A stretch of 64,000 nucleotides of DNA from Sulfitobacter indolifex (GCF_022788655.1 NZ_CP084957.1:1-64000), one strand, 5' to 3'; counted from the first letter of the stretch, positions 51,121 through 59,874 are shown. The notes: generated from the sequence alone by a model not told the origin. Translations and numbers: made by a program.

Positions 51121-52199
51121 GCGACTCTTGTCGAGCTCAGGGTAGGGGTGTCATCGCATTTCCTCCAACATCTTTTCGCGAAAGACCTCGGCTGGCGTTT
51201 TCCATCCAAGGCACTTGCGCGGCGTGTTGTTGAGGCGATCACAGATCACCTTCATATCGTGATCTGTGCATTGCCGGATGTCGCGTTTGCGGGGCAGCCA
51301 CCTTCGAAGGCGTCGGTTTGTGTTCTCGACTGTGCCTTTCTGCCAGGGGCTGGAGGGGTCGCAAAACCACGTCTGGGTTCCGATCTCGGCTTGGAGGTGC
51401 GGCCAACTGACAAACTCGGTTCCGCGGTCAAAAGTAATGGATCGACGGGCGACGAGGGGGAGGTCTTTGAGAGACTTCATGATCTTTCCCATGACCGGTT
51501 TGGTGCGCTTATTCGGGTTCTTCAGGATCACGGTGAAGCGGCTGACGCGCTCAACCAATGAGGTAACGTTGGACTGGCCAAGCTTTTGTTTGAACAGCAT
51601 CAAATCAGCTTCCCAATGGCCAAACTGACGGCGATGAGCGACATCATCGGGTCGGAACAGAATGCTGACATCGCGGTGGAATTTGGGTTCTCTGCGCCTT
51701 CTGGTGCGACGTGGTCTGCGGGCGACACGATGGGTCGGTAGATACCACCACAGGTCTTCGCGCTGACCTTCTGTGGAATAGATGTAACGATAGATGGTTT
51801 CTTGGCAGACCCTAAGCGGAGCACCCTCGTGGATCATGCGGTTACTGATCTGCTCGGGTGTCCAACCGTTCCTGATGCGCTCTATCACACGTTTACACAG
51901 CTCAGGATGTTTAATCAGCTTGCGCTCTCGAGCACGACGTTCCGCTTGCATCAGGTGGGCAGCAGCACCGTAATAGCCATCGCATCCCGGCATGCTCTCG
52001 TCCGAGAAATGGTTGCGCTTTAGCTCGCGAAATATCGTTGATCTGCAGCGCTTCAGAACGCGCGCCATCTCGTCAACTGGGACCTTCGCGTGTCTCCAGC
52101 GTTCTATCTTGCGTCGTTCTGTGATACTCAGTTGATCGTAAACGGCTCCCATACCGATTCCTCCCGTTAGATAAACTACTGTTTTCTAACAAGAGTCGC
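51121..52199 (-). mobile_element. IS30-family insertion sequence
   Basis: About 1.08 kb. GCGACTCTTGT (51121-51131) and ACAAGAGTCGC (52189-52199) are perfect 11-bp terminal inverted repeats flanking an intact IS30-type transposase. No target-site duplication is visible (ACC on the left, ACT on the right), so one flank may have been rearranged. Confidence 0.8.
51151..52152 (-). CDS. IS30-family transposase
   Basis: 333 residues. N-terminal helix-turn-helix (LSITERRKIERWRHAKVPVDEMARVL, STIFRELKRN) and a DDE catalytic region: GHWEADLMLF (first Asp), ITFDRGTEFVSW (second Asp), SPWQKGTVENTNRRLRRWLP (Glu). These are the IS30 DDE motifs. The gene is complete and without frameshift, so the element may be active. 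Confidence 0.92.
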   Translation of the reverse strand: MGAVYDQLSITERRKIERWRHAKVPVDEMARVLKRCRSTIFRELKRNHFSDESMPGCDGYYGAAAHLMQAERRARERKLIKHPELCKRVIERIRNGWTPEQISNRMIHEGAPLRVCQETIYRYIYSTEGQREDLWWYLPTHRVARRPRRTRRRREPKFHRDVSILFRPDDVAHRRQFGHWEADLMLFKQKLGQSNVTSLVERVSRFTVILKNPNKRTKPVMGKIMKSLKDLPLVARRSITFDRGTEFVSWPHLQAEIGTQTWFCDPSSPWQKGTVENTNRRLRRWLPRKRDIRQCTDHDMKVICDRLNNTPRKCLGWKTPAEVFREKMLEEMR

Positions 52200-52356
52200 A
52201 CTTGAAGCTAGCGCGCGCCACACTAAGTATATTGCACCCATAATACAGGTTATGTAAAAACACGACTGTAATTTACATTAAGTGCTCGAATAATCGCCAT
52301 CGACCACGCGACAAGATGTAGAAGCCGAGCAATCAATCTGTGTCAAAAGAAACTCC

Positions 52357-52387
52357 TTGAAGCTCTAGTTGGTAGAGGTTCTATGGT
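52357..52387 (+). promoter_or_regulatory. MerR-type promoter of the first L,D-transpeptidase
   Basis: TTGAAG (52357-52362), 19-bp spacer, TATGGT (52382-52387). The spacer holds the dyad CTCTA-GTTGG-TAGAG (52363-52377). A 19-bp spacer is diagnostic of MerR-family promoters. The regulator gene lies about 5 kb away. Confidence 0.65.
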
Positions 52388-52446
52388 ACATTAAACGCCG
52401 TTTCTCGTGTCACGGCATTCGCCAGACAAAGCTGGAAGAGTATAGT

Positions 52447-53112
52447 ATGCTGACTAGACGACATTTCGTGATGACCACCGCCGCCCTCTTTTCTGCCCCG
52501 GTTGCCAGCCCGGTGCTGGCAAATACCTGGCCGACCGAATCGCAGAAGGTTGCCTGGGACGCACAGGTGACGCCGCCCGGCTTTGACCCGGCAACCTCGA
52601 ACCCCTGGGGCTTACATCCGCGGTTTCTCCCGACCCGGGTGGCCGCGAAAGACGGGCTGACACCGGGCGACATTCATGTCGATGCGGTTGCGCGCTACCT
52701 TTATCACATCGAGGAGGGCGGGACTGCCATGCGCTATGGCGTCGCCATTGCTCGTGGTGATCTATACGAACCAGGTACATACACGATCAAGCGTAAAGTC
52801 AGATGGCCGCATTGGCAGCCGACGCAGAACATGATCGACCGCGACCCAGAACTCTACGCTGATATCGCCGACGGTATGGAGCCCGGACCTAAGAATGCGC
52901 TTGGGTCGCGAGCTCTCTATCTCTTTCTCGGCGACCGGGACACTTATCTCCGCATTCACGGTACGCCACAGCCGAGAAGCATTGGCGGTCGTGCAAGTTC
53001 CGGCTGCGTCAGAATGGTCATGGCGCACATAAACGAGCTTTATCCCAACGTCGATATTGGTTCGACGGCTTTCCTCTACTCGGCCGAGGACAGTGTCACT
53101 GCGGGAAGCTGA
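52447..53112 (+). CDS. L,D-transpeptidase (YkuD-type), exported
   Basis: 221 residues from ATG 52447 (GGAAGAG upstream). A Tat-like or Sec signal (TRRHFVMTTAALFSAPVASPVLA) is followed by a YkuD domain. The catalytic region is IHGTPQPRSIGGRASSGCVRM, with His, the S-G-C nucleophile and Arg. It makes 3-3 cross-links or attaches lipoproteins to peptidoglycan. It has its own MerR-type promoter. Confidence 0.88.
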   Translation: MLTRRHFVMTTAALFSAPVASPVLANTWPTESQKVAWDAQVTPPGFDPATSNPWGLHPRFLPTRVAAKDGLTPGDIHVDAVARYLYHIEEGGTAMRYGVAIARGDLYEPGTYTIKRKVRWPHWQPTQNMIDRDPELYADIADGMEPGPKNALGSRALYLFLGDRDTYLRIHGTPQPRSIGGRASSGCVRMVMAHINELYPNVDIGSTAFLYSAEDSVTAGS

Positions 53113-53195
53113 GGCCGTGTACCAAAGCACCATCGGTCAGGGAAAGTGACGGGAGTTTATCCTAGCCGGGGAGCACTTCGGATTACTGAACCCCG

Positions 53196-53465
53196 CTAGG
53201 CCGCCGGCGCGGTACAAATCGGATTTCCGCGAGGTGTTCGGAGCGGCACCAGGGTAACTTCCACGGGACTGTTGTGCAGATACCAGTAGCAGCCGTCTTC
53301 CGGCAAAAGGCGCGCGGACTGAAGATCCTGACCTGTTGCGGCCATAGCGACGACTGCCTCCGGCAGTGGTCTGTTTTGTGCAGTGTCGGGCCCGCCAGGA
53401 ATAGAAGCGGAACACGCTCCCAACAAAAACGCTGCTGGGAGAAGTAAGCCAAGATGAATTCGCAT
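53196..53465 (-). CDS. Small outer-membrane lipoprotein
   Basis: 89 residues from ATG 53465. Lipoprotein signal with lipobox LLGAC (cysteine near residue 18). The mature part is short and has a beta-rich segment (DGCYWYLHNSPVEVTLVPLRTP) and three cysteines in all. It lies 17 bases behind the L,D-transpeptidase gene in the same operon. Possibly a substrate or partner of the transpeptidase. Confidence 0.65.
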   Translation of the reverse strand: MRIHLGLLLPAAFLLGACSASIPGGPDTAQNRPLPEAVVAMAATGQDLQSARLLPEDGCYWYLHNSPVEVTLVPLRTPRGNPICTAPAA

Positions 53466-53482
53466 ATTTAAAATTTCCGCCC

Positions 53483-54076
53483 TTAGAACAACTTAACCTG
53501 AGTACCAACCTCGGCTAATCCAAACAACTCTTCGATATGTTCGTTGTAGAGGCCGATGCAGCCGTTCGACGATTGTCGACCGATCTTGCGCGTGTCACCT
53601 GTGCCGTGAACGCGGTAGTACTGCCATGACAGATAAAGGGCGTGTGTTCCAAGGGGATTGTCGGGGCCAGGGCCAACGAAATCCGGCCATTCGGGATTGC
53701 GCTCCTTCATCGACGGCGTAGGTCGCCAGCTCGGGCCATCCACCTTGCGAACGATTTCGGTGTAACCGCGCCGCGTCAACTCCTCCGTAAGAGGGACGCT
53801 GGAGGGGTAAAGCTTGTAGACGTTTTCGTCTTCCGACCAGAACTGCACCGCGCGGGAGTCAATGTCGCAGAGAATCGCGCCATTCCGCAGGTTGTCAAAA
53901 TGATCTTGCCAGGACGCAACCCTAAACCCGGAAATATTGCTTCGCACCGCCGGTGCCGCCAGACCCTCGCTTGTCTGTGCCATGGCCCTACTGGTCGCGA
54001 GAACCAACCCACTTGCTGCTGCACCAAAGAGTGCAGTCCGGCGTGTGAACGGTCTGTCGTTAGCTCGTCTCATCAA
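53483..54076 (-). CDS. L,D-transpeptidase (YkuD-type), second
   Basis: 197 residues. A Tat-type N-terminus (RRTALFGAAASGLVLATSRAMAQ) and a YkuD domain with YYRVHGTGDTRKIGRQSSNGCIGL (His, S-N-G-C nucleophile). It is not a close copy of the 52447 enzyme. Its minus-strand promoter has the MerR-type 19-bp spacer. Confidence 0.88.
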   Translation of the reverse strand: MMRRANDRPFTRRTALFGAAASGLVLATSRAMAQTSEGLAAPAVRSNISGFRVASWQDHFDNLRNGAILCDIDSRAVQFWSEDENVYKLYPSSVPLTEELTRRGYTEIVRKVDGPSWRPTPSMKERNPEWPDFVGPGPDNPLGTHALYLSWQYYRVHGTGDTRKIGRQSSNGCIGLYNEHIEELFGLAEVGTQVKLF

Positions 54077-54105
54077 GAAAACCTCTGGTCTCGTTATTTT
54101 TCCCG

Positions 54106-54136
54106 GTTCTAAGACCTACACCCGCTAGAGCTTCAA
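54106..54136 (-). promoter_or_regulatory. MerR-type promoter of the second L,D-transpeptidase
   Basis: Minus strand: TTGAAG (54136-54131), 19 bp, TAGAAC (54111-54106). The spacer carries CTCTAG...TGTAG, similar in layout to the other dyads of the island. Confidence 0.5.
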
Positions 54137-54181
54137 TATGTTTCTGCTCACAAACCCGTGAGATTGAACTCGGTCATGGCA

Positions 54182-54739
54182 TCAAAGAAATCTGCGGGTT
54201 TTTTGGAGGTAGGTTCGGTAAGCATCCCCATAGCGATCAATCAACCAGCGCTCTTCGGCGAAGGTCGCAAGGATCAATGCCGCGACGCCGGTGATAATCA
54301 CCGGCCACGCGAGGATTGAGGCGGAGAGCAATCCGATCCCGATGAGGATCGCCATGTCAGCCACATATTGAGGATTGCGGGAGAAGCGGTAAAGGCCACG
54401 GGTCCGCAGAACGCCTTCATCACCACTCGTCACCGCTATTCCAAGTTGCATCACACCGGACCAGACAACGGCATTGCCCAGAACGATCAGACAAAGCCCT
54501 AGACCCCAACGTATGATCCATGGGAAGTCGAGCTCACCCCATTCTAGCAGACCCAAAACGATGGCAGATCCGAAGCCGACGCACGTAAGTCCCCAGACGA
54601 CAATCTTGTGGGCTCCTGTAGAGTGAATCGGCGGCCAGACACGTCGCTCCGGTTGGAACATGGACCAGAGTATACCCGCGATCAGCAACAGATTGGCCGC
54701 ACAACCCAGCACGAGAACCACGGTTTTGAGGTCACCCAT
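54182..54739 (-). CDS. Membrane methyltransferase (isoprenylcysteine-type/PEMT-like)
   Basis: 185 residues from ATG 54739 (the AGG ribosome site decides it over ATG 54745). Four to five hydrophobic helices and the C-terminal motif RTRGLYRFSRNPQYVADM with EERWLIDRYGDAYRTYLQKTRRFL, the NP-x-Y and E-x-x-L of ICMT/PEMT-type methyltransferases. It uses S-adenosylmethionine on an unknown membrane substrate. It is the last gene of the transglutaminase-CDF operon. Confidence 0.75.
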   Translation of the reverse strand: MGDLKTVVLVLGCAANLLLIAGILWSMFQPERRVWPPIHSTGAHKIVVWGLTCVGFGSAIVLGLLEWGELDFPWIIRWGLGLCLIVLGNAVVWSGVMQLGIAVTSGDEGVLRTRGLYRFSRNPQYVADMAILIGIGLLSASILAWPVIITGVAALILATFAEERWLIDRYGDAYRTYLQKTRRFL

Positions 54740-55640
54740 GACCATACCTGTCGGCGTCCCGATGTTTGGTTGCTGAGCGTTCAAACTCCAGCGTTGAGTG
54801 GTCGATCCCGAATTCCTCGTCGAGGCGGGTCTTGATTGCCGTCTTGATGTTTTCGAGGTCATCCCAGCGGTCCTCGGCGATTACGACGTGGGTATCGAGC
54901 GCCGCACGATGCTCCTGCATCTGCCAGAAATGTGCGTGATGAACTTCCTCGACTCCGTCCACGTCCTCCACGGCCGCGATAACCTTGTCCGTGTCGATAT
55001 CGGGCGGGCTTCCCAACATCAGGGTGCGGATTGGGCCACCGATCTCGCTGAAGGCGAGCCAGAGGATATAGGCGGCAATCCCGATGGTGATCGCCGGATC
55101 AACCCAGCGGACATCGTAGAGAAGGATTAGAACGCCACCGACGATCACGGCCACAGACGCCAGCGCATCGCTGAGGTTGTGGAGGAACAGCGCCCGGATG
55201 TTCACGCTGCCTTTCTGCATCGAATAGGTCAGCCACGCGGTGAGGGTATCGATGAACAGCGCCACACTGCCCAGGATGACCACGGTCCAACCCGCGACTT
55301 CGGGCGGATCAACAAACCGCATCGCGCCCTCATAGACCAGATAAAGGCCGATGATGATCAGCGAGGTATAATTGATAAGCGCGGCGACGATCTCGACCCT
55401 GCCATATCCGAAGGTCATTTTCGCATCGGCCGGGCGGCGCGCGATCTTGCGCGCGCCGAATGCGATGACGAGCGACGCCATGTCGGAGAAGTTGTGGATG
55501 GCATCCGCGATCAGCGCGAGGCTGCCGGATAGTATCCCGCCGACAATCTGCGCGACCGTCAGGAGGCCGTTTGCCCAGATGGCAATGGCAACCCGCCGGT
55601 CGCCTTCTTTAGGCTCCATATGGGCATGATCATGCGGCAC
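54732..55640 (-). CDS. Cation diffusion facilitator (metal efflux)
   Basis: 302 residues from GTG 55640 (GAGGAGG seven bases upstream). An N-terminal histidine run (PHDHAHMEP) precedes six membrane helices with the metal site ALIADAIHNFSDM and ALFLHNLSDALASV (HxxxD motifs). A soluble C-terminal domain (VEEVHHAHFWQMQEHRAAL) follows. It exports Zn, Cd or similar cations by proton antiport. It overlaps the transglutaminase gene before it and the methyltransferase gene after. Confidence 0.9.
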   Translation of the reverse strand: MPHDHAHMEPKEGDRRVAIAIWANGLLTVAQIVGGILSGSLALIADAIHNFSDMASLVIAFGARKIARRPADAKMTFGYGRVEIVAALINYTSLIIIGLYLVYEGAMRFVDPPEVAGWTVVILGSVALFIDTLTAWLTYSMQKGSVNIRALFLHNLSDALASVAVIVGGVLILLYDVRWVDPAITIGIAAYILWLAFSEIGGPIRTLMLGSPPDIDTDKVIAAVEDVDGVEEVHHAHFWQMQEHRAALDTHVVIAEDRWDDLENIKTAIKTRLDEEFGIDHSTLEFERSATKHRDADRYGHG

Positions 55641-56400
55641 GAGAAGCCTCCTCATGGCCGTGGTTTGGCCGGCTGAGCCCTGGAACGCTTGGCAAACGAC
55701 CAGCGCGGATCGCCCTGACGCGGGCATTCATCCAATGGCGAATGAGGTGCCGATAGATCCAGTCGCGCAGCGGGCCTAACGCCTGACGATGGTGCTCATA
55801 AAACATGTCAGGATTATCGAATGTTCCAAAATCGCGGGCGATGCCGGTCTTCTGGATATATGTACTCTCCCCCGTCCATCCGACTGGCGGTGCGCTCAAG
55901 CAGTCGGTCCCGGCACCGTAGCCGCATAGGGACTGAGTCTCGGAAAACGACCGCTGCAAGGCCAACAGGAAGGATGTGTCGAGGATGAAGCCCTCAAGAT
56001 CGACCCATTCTGCCTCGGTCTCGACCTCGATCCATGAGTGGAGGATTTCTGCGGGTGCGATCGGATAGATCAGTTCAGGCACGACGCCCCGTTGCAACGC
56101 TTTGTGGATTGTGAACCCGTGCAAGCGGCATCTTACGCCGACAGCGCGTAGAAGCGCCATCAGCAGCGTTCCCTTCGTGTTGCATTGTCCATACCTGTCA
56201 TTGAGTACTTCGGAGGCAGGAATGTCGTCGGCGCGGTTATAGCCAAAGTCGATCTCGTTTCGCACGAAGTCGTAGATTGCACCAATTCGATCATGCAACG
56301 GCAAGGTTCCCCACCCCCGGTCGGCGATCAGAGCGGCAAGTGAAGGATGCCTGACATCCAAGAGTGGCGTCGACGAAAGCAGCGGGTCAACAGGGGTCAT
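55630..56400 (-). CDS. Transglutaminase-like cysteine protease fold protein
   Basis: 256 residues. Papain-like transglutaminase triad: C73 in DRYGQCNTKGTLL, H121 in EILHSWIEV and D134 in EWVDLEG. The family covers amide cross-linking or protease activity; the substrate here is unknown. It is the first gene of a metal-responsive operon (MerR-type promoter 30 bases upstream) leading into the CDF and methyltransferase genes. No signal peptide, so likely cytoplasmic. Confidence 0.78.
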   Translation of the reverse strand: MTPVDPLLSSTPLLDVRHPSLAALIADRGWGTLPLHDRIGAIYDFVRNEIDFGYNRADDIPASEVLNDRYGQCNTKGTLLMALLRAVGVRCRLHGFTIHKALQRGVVPELIYPIAPAEILHSWIEVETEAEWVDLEGFILDTSFLLALQRSFSETQSLCGYGAGTDCLSAPPVGWTGESTYIQKTGIARDFGTFDNPDMFYEHHRQALGPLRDWIYRHLIRHWMNARVRAIRAGRLPSVPGLSRPNHGHEEASRAA

Positions 56401-56429
56401 GAGCGTTTCCTAGAATCAACTATACAAAG

Positions 56430-56460
56430 ATGATAGTTTCTACAGTCACTGTAGCTTCAA
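56430..56460 (-). promoter_or_regulatory. MerR-type promoter of the transglutaminase-CDF-methyltransferase operon
   Basis: Minus strand: TTGAAG (56460-56455), 19-bp spacer, TATCAT (56435-56430). The spacer contains CTACAGT-G-ACTGTAG (56440-56454), a perfect dyad. This is the best example of the island's motif. Confidence 0.75.
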
Positions 56461-56486
56461 CCTTTATCTTGTGGCGACGCGAGAGA

Positions 56487-57104
56487 CTATTCTGGTTGGT
56501 GATTGTGAACTGCCTTGTGATGCTCGTCATGCGCGTCCCGCAGGATGCCTATGCCGCCCCACGCCGCGATGCCAGCCACCGCGACCCCGACAACGAGGTC
56601 GGGCCAGTTGCTGCCCAACCACCAAACGAGACCGCCCGCGATCAGGATGCCGCCGTTCGATGCGAAATCGTTGAGGCTGAAGGTGTTGGCGGCCCGGATG
56701 TTCACGTCCGGTTCCTTCAGTCGCCCGAGCAGCCAGATGCAGGCGAGGTTGACGACCGCAGCGATCAGCGACATTGCGATCATCAGAGTTCCGAGCGGTT
56801 CGGAACCGCCGACATAGCGCCGCCAAGCGTCAATCAGAATGCCAACCGCAAAGATCAGAAGCAATCCGCCGGATACGTTCGCGGCACCCCGCTTCCACTT
56901 CGACGACCGGGACAAGGCCAGAAGGCTGATGCCATAGACGAGGCTGTCGGATGTGTTGTCGAGACCATTGGCGATCAGGGCGCTGGAATCGCCGATAGCT
57001 CCCGTGGCGAAGAACCCCGCAGCGATTGCGAGATTGAGACCGAGAACAATCCAGAGCGTCTGGCGCTCTTTTTCATTCTTCCCGCTGAATTCGCTTTCGA
57101 CCAT
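56487..57104 (-). CDS. Second cation transporter of the CDF superfamily
   Basis: 205 residues with four to six membrane helices and the CDF-type acidic pair ALIANGLDNTSDSLVYG (DxxxD in place of HxxxD), then TFSLNDFASNGGIL. It lacks the C-terminal cytoplasmic domain, so it is shorter than usual. A histidine-rich C-terminus (DEHHKAVHNH) could bind metal. It has its own MerR-type promoter. Confidence 0.8.
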   Translation of the reverse strand: MVESEFSGKNEKERQTLWIVLGLNLAIAAGFFATGAIGDSSALIANGLDNTSDSLVYGISLLALSRSSKWKRGAANVSGGLLLIFAVGILIDAWRRYVGGSEPLGTLMIAMSLIAAVVNLACIWLLGRLKEPDVNIRAANTFSLNDFASNGGILIAGGLVWWLGSNWPDLVVGVAVAGIAAWGGIGILRDAHDEHHKAVHNHQPE

Positions 57105-57176
57105 CGAACTGGCAAACCTTCCGATTTCTAAGAAAGGGGGCAGAAACGCCCTCTTCGGATGAAGCTGTCAAAAAGA

Positions 57177-57207
57177 TATATAGAACCTCTAGCGACTATA
57201 GATCCAA
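57177..57207 (-). promoter_or_regulatory. MerR-type promoter of the second cation transporter
   Basis: Minus strand: TTGGAT (57207-57202), 19-bp spacer, TATATA (57182-57177). The spacer has CTATAG-TCG-CTAGAG, an imperfect dyad. The start codon lies about 75 bases downstream. Confidence 0.6.
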
Positions 57208-57217
57208 AATAGCTTAT

Positions 57218-57544
57218 TTACGTCCCTCTGGGCACCGAAAGAATAATCGCGGCACCGATCAAACAGATGGACGTCCCTATGAAGTCCCATCTGTCAGGTC
57301 GCTCGCCCTCGACGAACCACATCCAGAGCATGGAGGCCCCGATGTAGATGCCGCCATAGGCTGCGAAAGCGCGGCCCGCTGCGCTGGTTTCGACCTGCGC
57401 CAGCAACCAGCCGAAAAGCGCGAGCGCGATTATGCCGGGTGCGAGCCAGAGCGGTGATGCCCCAAGACGCCACCACGCCCAGATGGCGAAACACCCGCTG
57501 ATCTCCGCGACAGCAGCCAGCGGATAGGCAATTGCGGCGTTCAA
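57218..57544 (-). CDS. YnfA-family small membrane protein
   Basis: 108 residues from TTG 57544, the usual YnfA length. An ATG at 57574 would add ten residues and lies within the regulator gene. Four hydrophobic helices with [40 protein letters not shown] and [15 protein letters not shown] match YnfA, which belongs to the drug/metabolite transporter group. The start overlaps the merR stop. Confidence 0.85.
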   Translation of the reverse strand: MNAAIAYPLAAVAEISGCFAIWAWWRLGASPLWLAPGIIALALFGWLLAQVETSAAGRAFAAYGGIYIGASMLWMWFVEGERPDRWDFIGTSICLIGAAIILSVPRGT

Positions 57545-57969
57545 GCCCCAATCTCGTCGTGCTCGGTGAGACATTCCGCATGGTCTCGAAGGACCTCCAG
57601 AACCTTGCACTCCGCAACGCTGTCACCGTCGCACTCGGCGACCATGCGTTTCAATTCCTTCTTAAGCGCTTGCAGACGCTTGATCCGCTGTTCGACTTGG
57701 TGGAGTTGCCGACGCGCGATCGAATCCGCCTCCGCGCAGGATTGGGACGGGTTGTCCGAGAGGTCCAGCAGCTCCCGGATGGAGTCGAGCGAAAATCCGA
57801 GCTGGCGTGAGTGCCGGATGAAAGCCAGCCGGTCGAGGTCCTTTTCAAAGTACCGGCGCTGGCCGCCTGCGGTCCTTCCGGCCTCGTTCATCAAACCGAT
57901 TTGTTCGTAGTAGCGGATCGTCTGAACCTTGGTTCCGGTTCTCCGCGAGAGTGTTCCAATTGCCAGCAT
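57541..57969 (-). CDS. MerR-family metal regulator (Zn/Cd/Pb-type)
   Basis: 142 residues from ATG 57969 (GAAGG seven bases upstream). N-terminal MerR helix-turn-helix ([24 protein letters not shown], then [26 protein letters not shown]). Metal-site cysteines C78, C113, C121 and C133 and H130 have the pattern of ZntR/CadR/PbrR regulators of divalent metals, not that of copper CueR. It would act at the promoters in this island. YnfA follows in the same operon. Confidence 0.88.
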   Translation of the reverse strand: MLAIGTLSRRTGTKVQTIRYYEQIGLMNEAGRTAGGQRRYFEKDLDRLAFIRHSRQLGFSLDSIRELLDLSDNPSQSCAEADSIARRQLHQVEQRIKRLQALKKELKRMVAECDGDSVAECKVLEVLRDHAECLTEHDEIGA

Positions 57970-57974
57970 GTGCG

Positions 57975-57999
57975 ATCCTTCAATCTACAAAGACTGTAG
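57975..57999 (-). promoter_or_regulatory. Autoregulatory dyad upstream of the merR gene
   Basis: CTACA-GTCTT-TGTAG (57999-57985, minus strand) is the same dyad type as at the other promoters, with a 19-bp distance between weak -35 (AGTAAG) and -10 (AAGGAT) positions. Placement at the start of merR fits autoregulation. Confidence 0.5.
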
Positions 58000-58079
58000 C
58001 TTACTGAAGAGCCAACTCCATTGAAAAGACAAAGGTTTCACATCAGCGTGACTTCGGACAACAAAAAGTAACTTTTCGC

Positions 58080-58110
58080 TTGAACCTCTATCTGCTGTAG
58101 CTTGTATCCC
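58080..58110 (+). promoter_or_regulatory. MerR-type promoter of the SCO-Dsb-PCuAC operon
   Basis: TTGAAC (58080-58085), 19-bp spacer, TATCCC (58105-58110). The spacer has CTCTATCTGCTGTAG, a degenerate dyad. The SCO start codon is 38 bases downstream. Confidence 0.55.
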
Positions 58111-58147
58111 GCGCACAGACGAACTGAACAGGTGGGTAGCGCAAGCA

Positions 58148-58756
58148 ATGAAGAAGGTCCGGATAGTTCTCTGGTCGGCAGTGGTTGTCACTGCGGCGGT
58201 GTCAGCCACGCTTTGGATGACTGAACGCAATCAGGGACCGGTCGCCGCGCGTGTTGATCCTGAGGCCGAGAGTTTCACTGCGGATTTTGAGCTGACGGAC
58301 CATACCGGTATGGTGCAGACCGACGAGGATTTCCGGGGACGCTGGATGCTCGTCTTTTTCGGATTTGCGAACTGCCCCGACGTGTGTCCCATGGGGCTCG
58401 CAACCATCGCGCAGGTCATGGACGAGCTCGGCACCCAAGGTTCCGCCGTCCAGCCCCTGTTCATCACGGTCGACCCTGAAAGGGATACGCCAAGCGCTCT
58501 GGCCAACTACGTTCCCCAGTTTGGTCAGGGAATCCTTGGGTTGAGCGGACCGCCGGACCAAATCGAACGCACTGCCGAGACCTTCAAGATCTACTACCAG
58601 AAGATCGAGGAAGCCTCGGCGCCCGACGGCTATACGATGGGGCATACGTCGTCCTTCCTTCTCTTCGATCCGGAAGGCGAATTTGTCCGCATCTACGAAT
58701 ACGACGAGGAACCCGGACTGATCGTTACTGATCTTCGCGAAAGGATCGGCGCGTGA
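58148..58756 (+). CDS. SCO1/SenC copper-transfer protein (first)
   Basis: 202 residues. One N-terminal membrane anchor (about 5-24), then the thioredoxin-like SCO domain with FGFANCPDVCP (C76, C80) and a distal histidine (H166, in YTMGHTSSF) that binds copper. SCO proteins deliver copper to cytochrome oxidase or act in redox stress. It heads a long plus-strand operon and overlaps the DsbB gene by GTGA. Confidence 0.9.
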   Translation: MKKVRIVLWSAVVVTAAVSATLWMTERNQGPVAARVDPEAESFTADFELTDHTGMVQTDEDFRGRWMLVFFGFANCPDVCPMGLATIAQVMDELGTQGSAVQPLFITVDPERDTPSALANYVPQFGQGILGLSGPPDQIERTAETFKIYYQKIEEASAPDGYTMGHTSSFLLFDPEGEFVRIYEYDEEPGLIVTDLRERIGA

Positions 58757-59196
58757 CAGCTAGCCCAGACGCAACGCCAAGCGCCGCGAGCCCGGTGGCT
58801 TTCCTCTTCGCGGCATGGTTCGTCGCCTTGTCCGCGTCGCTTGCCGTGCTCTTCATCGGAGAGGTTCTGGGGCAGACCCCCTGCAATCTGTGCTGGTTCC
58901 AGCGTGCCTTCATGTTTCCGCTCGCGATCATCCTCGGGGTGGCGGCGTGGCGCGCCGACCTCTCGATCTGGCGCTATGCCGCGCCGCTCGCGGTTCTGGG
59001 TGGTGCCGTCGCCCTTTACCATTCCCTGCTTTACGCAGGGATCGTGCCGGCGCCGATCGTCCCCTGCACGGCGTCCGGGCCATCCTGCACCGATGACGCG
59101 ATGCTGATCCTTGGCCTGCCAATCCCTCTGCTCTCCCTGCTGACGTTCGGGGCAATCCTTGTCCTTCTCATTCAACTTCGACGGATATCAATATGA
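58753..59196 (+). CDS. dsbB: DsbB-like disulfide-bond oxidoreductase
   Basis: 147 residues from GTG 58753. Four membrane helices. The DsbB cysteines are present: CNLCWFQR (C44, C47) and a second periplasmic pair, C105 and C112 (PCTASGPSCTDD). It reoxidises the DsbA-like partner encoded next, passing electrons to quinone. It overlaps both neighbours. Confidence 0.9.
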   Translation: MTASPDATPSAASPVAFLFAAWFVALSASLAVLFIGEVLGQTPCNLCWFQRAFMFPLAIILGVAAWRADLSIWRYAAPLAVLGGAVALYHSLLYAGIVPAPIVPCTASGPSCTDDAMLILGLPIPLLSLLTFGAILVLLIQLRRISI

Positions 59197-59855
59197 ACCG
59201 AAAGACACTTCTGCTCGCGATACTCACTCTGGTACTGGCCGTTTTCGTGGCTGGTGCCTGGTTCGTATCGCGCCCCGATCCGACCCCGGTGGCGACAGCC
59301 GCTCCGCTGGAACAACAGGATCGTCTTGTTCGGTCCTATTCTCCCATACTCGGGCGTGAGGATGCGCCAGTGACCATCGTGGAGTTCTTCGACCCAGCCT
59401 GCGAGGCCTGCCGCGCCTTCCATCCCATCGTGAAGCAGATACTGACGCAATACCCCGACGATGTGCGCGTCGTCATGCGCTACACTCCGTTCCACGGCGA
59501 GGGGTCCGAGCTGGCAATCAAGGTGCTGGAAGCGGCCCGGTTGCAGGACGTTTTTGTTCCCGTGCTGGAAGCGCTGCTTGAAAATCAGCCTGCCTGGGCC
59601 TCCCATGGCGCGCCTGCGGCAGAGCGGATCATGGAGATCGCCGGAGCGGCGGGTCTGGATACTGCGGCGGCGGCGGACCAGATCAGGTCACCCAGCATCG
59701 TCGGCGTCCTCAATCAGGACCGGGCCGACGTCGAAGCTGTCGGAATCCAGGGCACACCGACGTTCTTCGTCAACGGTAAGCCTTTGCCAGAGTTCGGTGC
59801 GGAGCAGCTTTTGTCGCTCGTCCAAGCCGAAGTCGAGGCTTTGGCAACCAATTAG
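59193..59855 (+). CDS. DsbA/thioredoxin-fold thiol oxidoreductase
   Basis: 220 residues. N-terminal anchor or signal (about 4-26), then thioredoxin-fold domain with EFFDPACEACRAFHPIV (C70, C73) and a cis-proline loop GIQGTPTFFVNGKPL. It fits DsbA-type or DsbG-like proteins that fold or maintain periplasmic proteins. Start overlaps DsbB by ATGA, so they are likely partners. Confidence 0.88.
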   Translation: MNRKTLLLAILTLVLAVFVAGAWFVSRPDPTPVATAAPLEQQDRLVRSYSPILGREDAPVTIVEFFDPACEACRAFHPIVKQILTQYPDDVRVVMRYTPFHGEGSELAIKVLEAARLQDVFVPVLEALLENQPAWASHGAPAAERIMEIAGAAGLDTAAAADQIRSPSIVGVLNQDRADVEAVGIQGTPTFFVNGKPLPEFGAEQLLSLVQAEVEALATN

Positions 59856-59874
59856 AACGAACAGGAGAATCAAC

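Noticed and set aside
51118..52202. Target-site duplication of the IS30 element
   Set aside because: The bases outside the 11-bp inverted repeats (ACC and ACT) do not match, so no duplication can be claimed.
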